Shown piece after piece: positions 10,806-21,100 of a DNA stretch of 64,000 bases. Every line of letters starts with the position of its first letter. The stretch's first letter is position 1. Both the position numbers and the translations under genes were made by a program. The stretch comes from Allomyces macrogynus ATCC 38327 (Eukaryota > Blastocladiomycota > Blastocladiomycetes > Blastocladiales > Blastocladiaceae). The stretch covers positions 55,933-119,932 of the forward strand of contig GG745387.1 in the NCBI GenBank assembly GCA_000151295.1, given 5' to 3'. Below the pieces are notes generated by a model. That model was not told where the DNA came from and did not search any database. It worked only from the letters and a program-made list of their open reading frames with translations.

Positions 10806-11759
10806 ATGGCGCTCAAGCTCGAGGCACCAAAGACCGGCTTCTCGTTTGACCTGCACGCGCGCAATGACATGCTCGTCTCGCGCGGCGCCAAGGTGCCCAA
10901 GGCCACCAAGACCGGTACCACCATCGTCGGCGTCATCTACAAGGTGCGCCCGCTTCTAATTGAAACACGGCGCGTCGCGACCAACGCTGATCCGCGTCTC
11001 GATACCCGCACAGGACGGCGTCGTGCTCGGTGCCGATACCCGCGCCACCGAGGGCCCGATCGTCGCCGACAAGAACTGCGAAAAAATCCACTACATTGCC
11101 CCCAACATGTACTGCTGCGGTGCCGGCACCGCCGCCGACACGGAGTTCACCACCAACCTCATCTCCTCGCAAATCGAGCTGCACAGTCTCTCCACGGGCC
11201 GCGAAGCCCGCGTCGTGACGGCCATGACCATGCTCAAGCAGCATCTCTTCCGGTACCAGGGCCACGTCGGTGCCGCCTTGATTCTCGGCGGCGTCGACTT
11301 CCACGGGCCGCAGCTCTTCACGATCCACCCGCACGGGTCGACTGACAAGCTGCCGTACGTGACCATGGGCTCCGGGTCGCTCGCGGCCATGGCCGTCATG
11401 GAGGCCAAGTGGCAGCCCGACATGGACCGCCAGCAGGCGATCGACGTCGTCGACGAGGCCATTCGCGCCGGTATCTTCAACGACCTCGGGTCCGGGTCGA
11501 ACGTCGACGTGTGCGTCATCACCAAGGGCAACGTCGACTACCTGCGGAACTACGCCAGGCCCAACGAGCGCGGCGTGCGCGAGGGTGTCTACACTTACGC
11601 CCCGGGAACCACGAGTGCGTGTTAAATCCGCCACATGATCGGCCATTGCTCTCGACGCAAAACTCATGTTTTCTTTTCCTGTTTCCGGTAGAGGTTCTCA
11701 CCGAAAAGATCACGAACCTCGTCGATGTGATCGAGGGCGAGGCCATGGACTTGTCCTAA
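10806..11759 (+). CDS. PUP1: 20S proteasome subunit beta type-7 (beta-2, trypsin-like)
   Basis: This is the beta-2 subunit of the 20S proteasome core, an N-terminal-threonine hydrolase with trypsin-like specificity. I read three exons, 10806-10943, 11014-11614 and 11692-11759, giving 268 residues. The propeptide ends in ...KATKTG and the catalytic Thr is residue 38 (TTIVGVIYK). The diagnostic segments [20 protein letters not shown] (with the conserved catalytic Lys) and [12 protein letters not shown] are present. The last exon encodes the typical beta-2 C-terminal arm ([12 protein letters not shown]) that wraps the neighbouring ring. The third exon is only 68 nt and is joined through a split AAG codon. 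Confidence 0.96.
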
Positions 11760-12578
11760 CCGGTCGAGCACAACGGTTGCGGCTCGGTCAGTCAGGGTGT
11801 TGGGGAGGACGGGATCAAGGCAGGCAGAACCAGAGAGTCATGTATACAGTTCGTACCGAGCCGTCAATCTTGGCGCTGTCTCTCGCAGTTTGTTCTCGCA
11901 TCTCGTCAGCGTGCGATTCGCGTGCTTCGACACGCTTCGCCGGCTCCGTTCCTTGCTCGCGCGAGCCATCGACGTCGGTTCGTTGTGCATCGAGCGATCG
12001 ACGCGGTCATGTGAGAAATGGAAACTGTGCGCCAGCAGTAATGTACCTTCACCAAACCTGCACCAAATTCATATAACCACGCTGCACAACTGGTTGCATT
12101 GAACTGCGAGTTGCCCATGATTGCGGCCGACCTTTGTTCCGAGCATTTCTAGCTGCCTTCTAGCAAACTTGGCACTTTTCAACCCGCCAAACCGCTCACC
12201 ACGACCATGTATGGTAAGCCGACGCAACTCTTCCTAGAAATGACACGTTCACTCGTGAGCCGAAGCTGGCGACACACTAGGACGACCACCGACGAGCTCT
12301 GGCGCCGCGGTACCACGGCCGGGAACAAGGAGTGGAACGTGTGCGTGGGCTTCCTTGTTGGTCTCAGTCGCACGTACTCGGCCACTGACCGACAACTCTT
12401 CGCGGATCGTATGTAATTCGTGCAGCTTGGGGTCGCGGCGCAACGTCGCTCGGCGGACCGCCCAAGACGGGCATGGGGTTCTCGATGGTACGCGCACTCG
12501 TGCTCCATTTATTAGGCCAATTCGATTCAATTTACCGATATTCCCCCACCCGACAACGAATAGCCGCCGTCGACCGCC
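11760..12578. other. Intergenic region between PUP1 and IFT74
   Basis: Both flanking genes are on the plus strand, so this holds the 3' end of PUP1 and the promoter of IFT74. Short frames occur on both strands without a recognisable domain. No repeat or RNA gene was seen. Confidence 0.4.
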
Positions 12579-14514
12579 ATGATGCGGCCCGGTACGTCCG
12601 CGCGGGGTACGTCCTCTCTCGTCGGTCTCTCTCGCTCGCATCCGATCCACCCCCTGACTTCTACGCCTACAACTTTCTTAGTCCCAATGACGGCCATGGG
12701 CGAGCGCCCGCTCACGCAACAGGGGATCGGCGGCATGCCCAAGACCGGGTACGGCACGAGCGCCGGCGGCGGTGGCGGTGGGCGCGCCGTCCAGGACCGG
12801 TCCTACTGGATGGCCGAGATCAAGCAGCGGCTCGCGGCACTGAACTTGGAAATGAACAAGATTCGCAGCGACATGAACGTGCTTGAGCGCGAGAACGCCA
12901 ATTACGTCAACTTGGAAAAGCGGTCCGTATTACTTATCGGCGCGACGGTGATTGGCGCGCGAGTTACTCACGGTTTTTTTTCCTGCTGGAACGACTTGTA
13001 GTGCGACGGGATTGAGCGACGAGTTACGTGATTTGCAGGGCCAGCTCGGCGACTACAACACGCTGATTGATAGGTTGCAAACGGGCACCGACCTCGAGGA
13101 GACGCATCGCGCGGCCAAGGAGCTCGCGATTAAGAATAACCGCGACCAGGAGGAGATTGATACGTTGTTCATGGGCCGGCAGGAGTACGCGATGTAACTA
13201 CGGATGCAGGGGGATCGCGCATATTAACTCACCGCCTGTATTCGCGTGCTTAGGACCGAGCGCCAAATCAAGGTGTGCGAGGAACAGCTTGCGCAGGAAA
13301 AGGACAAGGCTTCGTCGCGGATTTCCGAGCGGGTGCGTATTCTCTCGACGGTTGCCAAGCCGACGACCGAATGCCATTCTCACGCCCACTTCCCCCTCGG
13401 CGAACAGGGTCCTGACGCGCAAGCCGTATGGGCGCAACTCGAAACCGACAACACGCGTCTCCTCGCCGACATTGCGCAGCATCAAACAGCACTCACGGGC
13501 GCGCAGGCCAAGCAGACCCAGCTCGAGCGCGACTTGCAGCAGGACCCGGCGCGGCAAAAGACGTGGTCGTTGCAGGAAAAGAAGCGGCAGTTACAGACCA
13601 AGCTGCAGGACATGGCGACCGCCGACCAGGCGGGCGCCGCGGTCGATACCAAGGAGGCGATCCTCGAGGAAATCAAGAAGAACAATGCCGAGATTGCCAA
13701 TATCGAGCGCAATTTGGCCGACCTCGAGCGCACGCGGCAGGCCTTGGCCACGCAGATTCAGCAGCTCGATTCGACCGTGTCCGAGGAAAAGGCGGCCAAG
13801 TTTGAGGAACTCACGCGCAAGGACAAGGAAATGACGTCGTACTTGGCCGAGGCGCCGGCGTTGCTCCAGGCCGAGGCCGAGCGGACCAAGGTCATGCAGG
13901 CCGAGATTGTCGCGCTGCTCGCGGGATTGCACGACTTGTCAGGCACGACGCTCGGGACCGCGGCCGACTTGCAGACCATGACGGGCGACTTAGCCGAAAA
14001 GGAGAAGGAGTTGACGAATGCCGAGCGCACGCAGCGGCACCTCGATTCGGAGCGCGAGCGGCTCATGGGCGATTTGGACCGCGTGCACCAGCTCGAGACC
14101 AAGATCGACGCCGAGCGCGTCGCGCTGCAGAAGCGTGTCGAGACGCTGAACGCGGAATTGCGGTCGTTTGGCGACGTGGACCGGATCCAGCGCGAGCTTA
14201 CGGCCAAACACACGGCGCTCGCGGCCGAGCTCACGCAGCGGCGTACGGCGCGGAGGTGGACCAAGCAGCAGTTGACGATGCAGACGACGCGGTACGAGCT
14301 GAAAAAGGCGCAGTTGCAGGATAACGAGACGCAACGGCAGCTGGCCGCGCTCGAGACCAAGTGGAAGCAGCTCGAGGCGAACAATGCCGCCGCGCGCGAG
14401 TTAATTGTCGACAAGACGGCCGAGGCCGAGTACAGCAACGTGCAGAGCAGTGTCATGGCCCTCGTTGGCGAGTGTTTGGAGCAGAACGTGATGATGGTGG
14501 GACTGGCGCCGTGA
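12579..14514 (+). CDS. IFT74: Intraflagellar transport protein 74 (IFT-B core)
   Basis: IFT74 is a coiled-coil subunit of the IFT-B complex that, with IFT81, binds tubulin and carries it into the growing flagellum. I read five exons: 12579-12606, 12682-12922, 13002-13184, 13254-13332 and 13408-14514, giving 545 residues, close to the 600 of the animal protein. Family landmarks are the basic N-terminus MMRPGTSARV, the ERPLTQQGIGG motif, DRSYWMAEIKQR, and ELRDLQGQLGDYNTLIDRLQTGTDLEE; the remainder is long heptad-rich coiled coil. The donor at 13185 (GTACGC) was preferred to GTAACT at 13194 because it keeps the spacing of the family (RQETERQIK). The first and fourth introns are each 75 nt, a multiple of three, with no in-frame stop. 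The presence of this gene is the best evidence that the organism makes a motile flagellum. Confidence 0.93.
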
Positions 14515-14738
14515 TGGAGGGAACTGTGGGTCAATCAACTCGATCAAATGGACGTTGACATTGTTCTTGCCGTTGAGCGTTTGGAACATTTACGGAAAGA
14601 GCTGTAGTTTCAGAATGCGCTGGAGCCCAAAATCGGTCTTCATGGCTAAAATGAGAAGAATACGATTCATTACAGTGCGACGGGAAACAATGAAATCTAC
14701 ATCAACGAAGCGACCCCCATCACCGTGGCGACGACAAA

Positions 14739-16558
14739 TTAATGCTCGGGCCGGTGGTCGAATTCGTAGTCGCAGTGCACAAACGCGCGCTCGACATTGG
14801 GCAACATCTCGAGCTTCTTCTGCAGCGACTCGCCGATATCGTGCGACTCATGCAGCGTCATATCGGGCGGCAAGACAATGTCGACTTCGACAAACATGCT
14901 GTTGCCCAAGTAGTAGGCCTTGCACGTATCGACCTGTCGGATCTTGGCATGGTGCATGGCGGCAATGTAGGTGATCTTGTTGAGGAAGGCCGGCGGCGCC
15001 GACCGGCCGACGAGGAGCTGGATGTTCTCTGTTTTCGGCGGAGAACGTCAGCGAGACTGGAATGATTGGCAAGGAATTGCGCGAAATGAAGCCGTACCCC
15101 ACGCCGATGCGGACCACGACCGTAAAATCAAAAGACCAATGACAATCGCGCCAATCGGGTCAATCCACCAAATCACCTTGGTACCTAAATTGAGTGCAAA
15201 GTGTGGTGAGGACATAAATTATGAACGAAGCGATCAAGTGGAGGGGCACGCACCGAGCAGGGCCATGGTCAAACCAAACGAATTGAGCGTCAAGTCGTTG
15301 GAATGGTCCGTGGCCAAGGTCTTGGCCGTGTTGGACCGACGGAGCGCGTAGCAATAAAAGAAAAGGGCGACCTTGACGCCTATTGTCGGCATACCGCGTG
15401 AGGAAAGAGGAGACAATCAAACTCAACTCGTGCCAGAATTGCAGGCACGTACACAAGGCGACGCAAATGAGAACAATTTCTTGCCACGACATGGACGGGA
15501 TCTTCTCCTCGAACGCGATGAGGGTCGACACGCCTTGAATCTGTCGAGAGCATCGCAAGAGTGAACCCCAAAAGGTTTCAGCTGCTGGTCGACAAGTAGG
15601 CACTTACCACGAGCTGCAGCGAGAGAGCGGCCATGAGGCACGAGAACACAATGATGCCGATCGTTTCGTAGCGCTTCTTGCCCTGTTTGCCGCACTATAG
15701 TCAGCCAATTCCGCGAACTTTGAGACAAGCCGCGCGCACACGGACCGTTGGGTAGTCGAGAACATTTTGGCGCTTGGCGGCGCGGTCTGCGAGAAGCAGC
15801 ACCATCTAAGCAACAAAGAGTCAGCACTTCTCCACCGGAAAACGCCATGAAGCAAGACGAACCCCGGACAGGAGGTCCATGAACGCGTCGGTCGCCGTGC
15901 CAAGCAGCGAGAGGGACCCCGAGAGGGACGCGGCCGTCACTTGGCAGCTACAAATTCACAAACACCGGGATCGAGTCAGACGACCAGGGGTACGCTCTTG
16001 GCTGATTCATAGCGGAGCCATACCAAAAGAGAACCACGTTGGCGCTCAAACTGAGCTGAACCGCCAGCGTCACCTGCACAGATGGACACCATTACAGCCG
16101 ACAGTCAGTTTGGCGAAGAATTGAAACTCGACAACCAAAGCGCGACGCACTTTGCGGTCCGTGTCGGCCTGCTCGGCCGAATTGTCGGCAATCGGTGCCA
16201 AGAGGTCGTCAATGAACTCATTCTGCTCTTCGTAAAACTGCACGACCCTCTTGCCCGACGCGCCCGAGGTTTTGCGCAGCTGCTTGAGCTCCTCGGGCGA
16301 CTTGCGCGAATTGGTCAGGCGGTGCGTGAGCCCCTCGGAGAGCCATGGGTGCTGCAGCGACTCGGTCGAGACCGAGGTACTGGGTGTGCGCAGCCGTGGC
16401 GGTTCCGGCATCATTGGGACGTGCGGCGTCGACGGCGACACGGACGAGGAGGCGCCCGACGCGGCGACGAGCGGGATCATGTCGAATGCAGTTGGACTCG
16501 GCGCAAAGGACGTGGGACGCTGCGCAATGGGCGACGCCGACGGGAAATTCGAGGCCAT
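14739..16558 (-). CDS. Cation diffusion facilitator, DxxxD (probable Mn2+) type
   Basis: CDF proteins are proton-coupled exporters that move divalent metal ions out of the cytosol or into organelles. Nine exons can be joined in frame: 16558-16133, 16073-16024, 15947-15863, 15805-15746, 15682-15608, 15540-15453, 15379-15254, 15184-15098 and 15028-14739, about 428 residues. The N-terminal tail is Ser/Pro-rich, then [13 protein letters not shown] precedes the membrane domain. The metal site in the second membrane helix reads ATDAFMD and the fifth-helix site reads DHSND. Both are DxxxD, the pattern known from Mn-transporting CDFs, whereas Zn transporters use HxxxD. The C-terminal cytoplasmic domain ([19 protein letters not shown]) is intact. 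The first donor could be 3 nt earlier. Metal specificity is inferred from the motif only. Confidence 0.9.
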
Positions 16559-17039
16559 GGTGTGTTTCTCAGGTCACGATCGGGCTGTCGTGGCGCTCTT
16601 TGGAGCTCTCGGCACCTGCAGCAGGTTGCAGCAACGTTGCGGCCGTTGCACTTTGCAGCGACAGACGAACGAAGGGTGGCGGACTGGCCGAAGCCGAGCG
16701 CCGCGAGCGGCTTTTGTCCCTGCCGTGCCATCGGCAGCGTCGGCACGTTCAAGGGGCGCAGGCCGTTGCCACACCATGACCTCCTGACTCGCAACACGCG
16801 CGTCCTGCCAGCTCTGTCGCCGAGTCGCACACGTCCCGCGGCAGAGCGCGGCCGTTCGGGCGCCTGTCGCGCGCACGGCCAGCGTCCCCTTCCGGCCGGC
16901 CCACCCACCGGTTCGCCGGCGCGAGAACCGCGCAAAAACAAGGACGCTGCACCATAGTATCCGTGCTGCAGCCGCGATGCTGCACTGAAGGCGCCATCGA
17001 CGCTCTCGCCGACCACTTTACCAGCTCCGCCCTTCTGAG
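16559..17039. promoter_or_regulatory. Divergent upstream region of the CDF gene and membrane gene A
   Basis: About 480 bases separate the start of the minus-strand CDF gene from the first plausible exon of the plus-strand membrane gene. It must hold the CDF promoter. No specific binding site can be named with confidence. Confidence 0.3.
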
Positions 17040-17701
17040 GCTCTCGAGGTTCTTCACGCACGCTTGCCCAACAACTGCAGCGACCCATCATTCATTTTTC
17101 AACGCTGCGACCTCACGCTGCACTTCATCGCACTTTTGACCGCGATCGATCTGCAATTCAATTCTGCCACCACCTGTCGACGACCAAGGTGAAGGCCATT
17201 GACTACGTGGGCAGTGTCGTTTTGGTTACCGCTTGGCCCCATGTTTTCTCCAAGCAACCTGCTCGACACTCATACCATTTATTTTGCCTGGATTCAGCGC
17301 TGTGCCTTGCGCCGCAAATCGTTCAAGTCGTCCCCACCGAATAGGCTGAGGACATATCCTACGCGTGGCAGTTCCTGTACCTCGTTGGCCTCGCAATTAC
17401 GTTGCTACGCAACGTGTGCTTGCTGACAGTTCCGCGTGCGATCCCGCCGCTGACACTCGACAACCCCGCCATGTAGGCGTACCTGGTCTTGGTCAATGCT
17501 GTTGCGGGATACGTTTCGGTGATTGTCGAGATTGCGCTGCTGCTGGTCCTCGTCGCGTGTAAATGGTATTAAGACCGAAAGAGCGCAAAGCTTGCGCTGC
17601 AAGTCGAGTTCGCCGGCGACGCGCTCACGGACATGCGCGGTGGGGCGATGAACAAGAAATGCGCGGATTCGGACGCCAAGGCACCGCTCGCGTCCGCTTG
17701 A
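17040..17701 (+). CDS. Unrecognised membrane protein A (partial model)
   Basis: I cannot name this family. Hydrophobic plus-strand segments fall in order and are separated by plausible introns: a segment near 17090-17180 (LTLHFIALLTAIDLQF), then KVKAIDYVGSVVL from 17186, then AEDISYAWQFLYLVGLAITLLRN (17347-17415), then AYLVLVNAVAGYVSVIVEIALLLVLVACKW (17477-17566). The two in-frame TAG triplets between them sit exactly where intron acceptors would end (each TAG followed by GC). A polar C-terminal tail ends at the TGA at 17701 after a frame change near 17570. The start codon and the last junction are unresolved. The same segment order recurs in gene B, 18538-19144. It may be a working gene or an early pseudogene. 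Confidence 0.4.
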
Positions 17702-18025
17702 AGGGTGGATAAGGTTCCCGAATGGTTTCTTGTTCTGCTTCCGGAAGTGAATGCATGTCGATTGGTAATAGGCGGTTCATTTGATGTGTTCCTGGTTGCG
17801 CCCTGCCTGCACCTTGAGTCGCGTCGCGCCGCGCCAAGCGCGTCTTCTCACTTGACAGACAGAACACGACAATAACACTGGCTCAAGAAAACGAGTTCGC
17901 ATGAGTACACATGCATCCGCTCATTCGGTCATATCGTGGCACGGCGGCGGCGCGCCTCTCGACCGGTCCAAGCCGATGGTCGGATCGTCCGTGGACGACC
18001 ACGGCGATTGGTGCCGTTTGTTAAT

Positions 18026-18244
18026 TCAGGAGGACGCGGCACGGTGCACATGATGATGATGGTTCGACCGCTGTTTCGGCCCTGCTTGCTCGCAAACGAC
18101 GCTGCAAAACAGGGCCAACCATCGGTATATTCTGGTCCATTCCTCCGTGCGCGACGCGTCTTGCAGGTCAACAAATAACGCGTCCCTTGCGTTCTCATCG
18201 CCACCAAACGCGTACATGATGTGTTCACGACGCGCACGGACCAA
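18026..18244 (-). pseudogene. Kelch-repeat-like fragment
   Basis: One minus-strand frame contains a segment shaped like a single kelch blade: MYAFGGDENARDALFVDL followed by a WTRI about ten residues later (pattern hydrophobic-Y-x-F-G-G ... D ... W). Sequence on either side does not extend the repeat in the same frame, so at most a fragment of a beta-propeller gene is present. The call rests on one motif and could be chance. Confidence 0.3.
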
Positions 18245-18537
18245 GAGTGCCTGTCCCGTTCCACGCTATTTCCAAAATACCGCCTTCCCCCACATTGCCA
18301 TGGTCCCATACTCAACCAGCTTTCCTCGCGCGCATCTGTCACGATCGATATTCCGCGCTTGCATCCCTCACGCGTCTTCCCGAAGTCACTCATCGGCGCG
18401 CCGTTTTTCCGCGCCGCCGTCGCGATTCCAATTTTGACCTGCCATTGGATGACCGGTTAGACTTGTTTCTTCTTCTTCTACTTGTGCACGACCTGCCGCG
18501 CGTTCCTGTCCCCCGATGTCGCGAACCGGCCGTAAAC

Positions 18538-19144
18538 ATGATGAACCCGACGATGATGAAGATGAATTGCCCGGTCCCGGCGTGGTACGCTATGCAGAGG
18601 ATAGGCGCCGAGCCGGCGGCGGCGGTGGGCGAGCACAGTGCCGTGGTCGAGGCGATCGGTTTTGTGAGCGGCGGAAATCTTGGTACGGATTGATACGCAG
18701 GTGGGAGTGTTCTGATTGGAACCACGGTCCCTGACGCGCGTTTAAACTGGTGGTCGTTTCTCTACTTTCTCGGCACGGTCGGTACGTCCGTTCACGCAGG
18801 ACGCGTCGAGCGGGGAGGAAATGTGGAGAACATGATGCGCGCTGTGGATGTAGGTGTACTGGTGCTCGCGAACGCCGTGGCTGGGTGGGTGTCGGGCGCG
18901 ATTGAGACGGGATGCTGTTTGTGCTCGTCGGGTCAAGTGGTAGTATGACCGGCGCGCCCAACTAACAGGAGATGGTGGGGAGCTGGTGGAGGAGGCCGTG
19001 GCGATGGCGGCGGCGGCGGCACCGTCAGTGCGCAGTCATCGGTAGTCGTCGTCGACGATCAAGTACCCGGGCCGCGTGATGTACGCGGCGGTAGATCGGG
19101 TCGACGATGAGGACGCGACCACGGTGCATGCGGGTGACGTGTGA
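18538..19144 (+). pseudogene. Membrane protein B, broken paralogue of membrane protein A
   Basis: The segment order matches gene A about 1.3 kb upstream: AVVEAIGFVSGGNLG (A: KVKAIDYVGSVVL), then NWWSFLYFLGTV (A: YAWQFLYLVGLA), then VLVLANAVAGWVSGAIE (A: YLVLVNAVAGYVSVIVE). An intron GTACGT...GATGTAG lies at the same position as the second intron of A, just before the LVLxNAVAG segment. After this segment a one-base shift is needed to continue into GMLFVLVGSS, so the copy looks damaged. A possible last exon ends at the TGA at 19144. The function is unknown; the paralogy is seen directly in the translations. Confidence 0.4.
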
Positions 19145-19316
19145 GGAGAGGAGCGGGCTCGCGGTAGAGCAGGAGCGGGGTGTTGTGACCAGGAAGACGT
19201 AGGTGCAAAAGAAGACAAGGAATATACACGTGTTTTTGGCGGTTGCATGAAATTGGGCAGCGCGGCCGCGGAAAAGTGATCAAGCCGCAGCCCGACGAGA
19301 CGAATAACGAGAAGCA

Positions 19317-20139
19317 TCAAATAACGCGACGGTCCGACATGACGCGAACAATGGAGCCAACTCCCGAGACCTCGGTGATCTGTCAAGCGCGAGCCGAGAA
19401 AATGTCAGCTTCGGTGACAGCAACGCGCAGCAAACGCGACAGGTATCAATCGGTACCTTTTCGTGCCATGCGAGGAGCGCGCCGCAGTTGTAGAGTTGCG
19501 GTTGAGCCATGGCCTTGTAGACGTACTTGAGCAGCAGGTCGCGGTCGGCGGGCGTGAGGGTAGGCAGGTACTGGGCGGCATCGGCGACGCGAGCCGTGGT
19601 GAGCACGTCGGCAACAGCCTTGGTGGACTGTTCCTTGGCCGGAGCGAGGGCCGGATCGGTGCCGTAGGGCGCGTCGCCCGTCAATGCAGCGGAGAGGGCC
19701 TCGGCAACGGCACCACTGGGGGAAAAATTGGGGAAGTAGGGACGCGGCAGGCGGTGGACGGCGTTAGGTTCTGTTTGAATCGGGTGAAGGTGACGACGGG
19801 TTGGGCGGTGGAGACTCGCGAGATGCGTTGCGTGCGGTGCTGGTTGAGCAGGGGCGCGCCGTGTGTCGCATCGGGCGTGCCCCACAGCGTCGCCAAGCGG
19901 TGGCACCGCTCTGTGCAGAGTGCAGGCTCGCCGCTGGCTGGGCGTGGATCGGCGTGCAAAGGAAGAGCAACCGAGCAGGGCAATAATTACCGGGCGAGCA
20001 GGTTGGCAACGTGGGCGGCGCGCTCGGCAGCAACGGCGTTGAGCACGTCGGGCGGCGGGCCGGCCGGGTTGAGCGCGGCCGACTCGTAGTCCTCGTCGTC
20101 GAGGCCGAGCGAGTCGACGTCGACTTTGCGGTGTGACAT
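19317..20139 (-). CDS. ARPC5: Arp2/3 complex subunit 5 (p16-Arc)
   Basis: ARPC5 is the smallest subunit of the Arp2/3 complex, which nucleates branched actin filaments. I read three exons on the minus strand, 20139-19991, 19715-19457 and 19379-19317, giving 156 residues (animal protein 151). The N-terminus SHRKVDVDSLGLDDEDYES matches the family opening. The helical core includes LTPADRDLLLKYVYKAM and LLAWHEK, and the short last exon encodes the conserved end TEVSGVGSIVRVMSDRRVI. Its presence suggests branched-actin-driven motility or endocytosis, as expected for amoeboid-capable zoospores. Confidence 0.95.
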
Positions 20140-20686
20140 GGTATCGTATGGCGAGTTGCGCGAGCTTGCGGGCGGCGTCGCAGGCGGGGTCGGGACGCAG
20201 AGCAGGTTGAGCGCGCGCGAGAACATTGACTGGCAGGATGGAGTGCGGTGGGTTGTCTTGCGGACGGACGCGCAGTGATGGGGTGGGCTCGGCTTCGCTC
20301 CAGAACGATCGCCGTGCAGAGCGGCGCGGTCGGTTGGCGCGACTTTGCGTGTGGGAAACGAGTAATGCCATGCCAAGCCGGGGGCAGACCGGCCGCCGGT
20401 CGTCGCGTGACCGGCCGCGGCCCGCGTGCAGCCGCCCCGCCCCAGGAGCAGCAAGCCGCCACTGACTCACTCGGTCCGATGCCGGCTCGCCGCATTCGTC
20501 CAAGTGCCGTCGTCGGCCGCGTTCCCGTCCGTCGTCTCGACTGTGATTCTGCGCATGATGGACGCACTGGTCGCCGCACAGCACCGACCCGATACGACGC
20601 CGACTGCGCACCATGTCTGACCGCACGCATCTCCGTGTCGCTGCCGGCCCTGATGACCGACGCCGCGGTGCAGCCCGCGGGACACG

Positions 20687-20907
20687 TTCTTGGACTGGAC
20701 GGCCCGCCGTGCTGGTCGCTGTTGGAATCCATCAAGAACGGGGCCGTGCGACCTGTCTGTCGTGTCGGAGCGCGACGGAACGGGCATTGTTGTTTGTTGT
20801 GTGGTTGTTTTGGTTTCTCTTGTTCGTTTGTGATAAATACGCGTCGGCCCCTGCGCCCCAGCGCGGTTGGCAGCTTCGGTTCTGAAAACCTGTGCCTTCA
20901 GCCCGGT
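20687..20907 (+). repeat. Dispersed repeat R1, copy 1
   Basis: About 220 bp here recur at 36295-36513 in the same orientation, about 86% identical by eye over roughly 206 aligned columns, with only single-base gaps. Landmarks are CCGTGCTGGTCGCTG, TTGTTTGTTGTGTGGTTGT and CTTGTTCGT. Most differences are transitions. It lies between the 5' end of ARPC5 and the 3' end of the MFSD1-like gene. I see no open frame that makes sense, no terminal inverted repeat and no clear pol III boxes. It could be a short interspersed or MITE-like element. Confidence 0.75.
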
Positions 20908-21100
20908 CAGGACCACAGCAACAATGGCAGAATCAGTCGCGCGAATACGTGTTCATTTCAACGGTATCGTTTTTGCGAATCGCATCTAGATACACCCTTG
21001 GGGCGCGTTCCTCCCCTCGTCAATTAATCGCGTGCAAGCCAAAGTCAAGAGTCAGAACTACCTTCCAACCAACTCCCGGAAATCTCGAACATGCGCACCG

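Noticed and set aside
19280..20626. A 448-codon minus-strand open frame spanning the ARPC5 locus.
   Set aside because: It only includes ARPC5 exon 2 in the correct frame; the rest is intron and upstream sequence that happens to be open. The spliced ARPC5 model explains the conserved residues.
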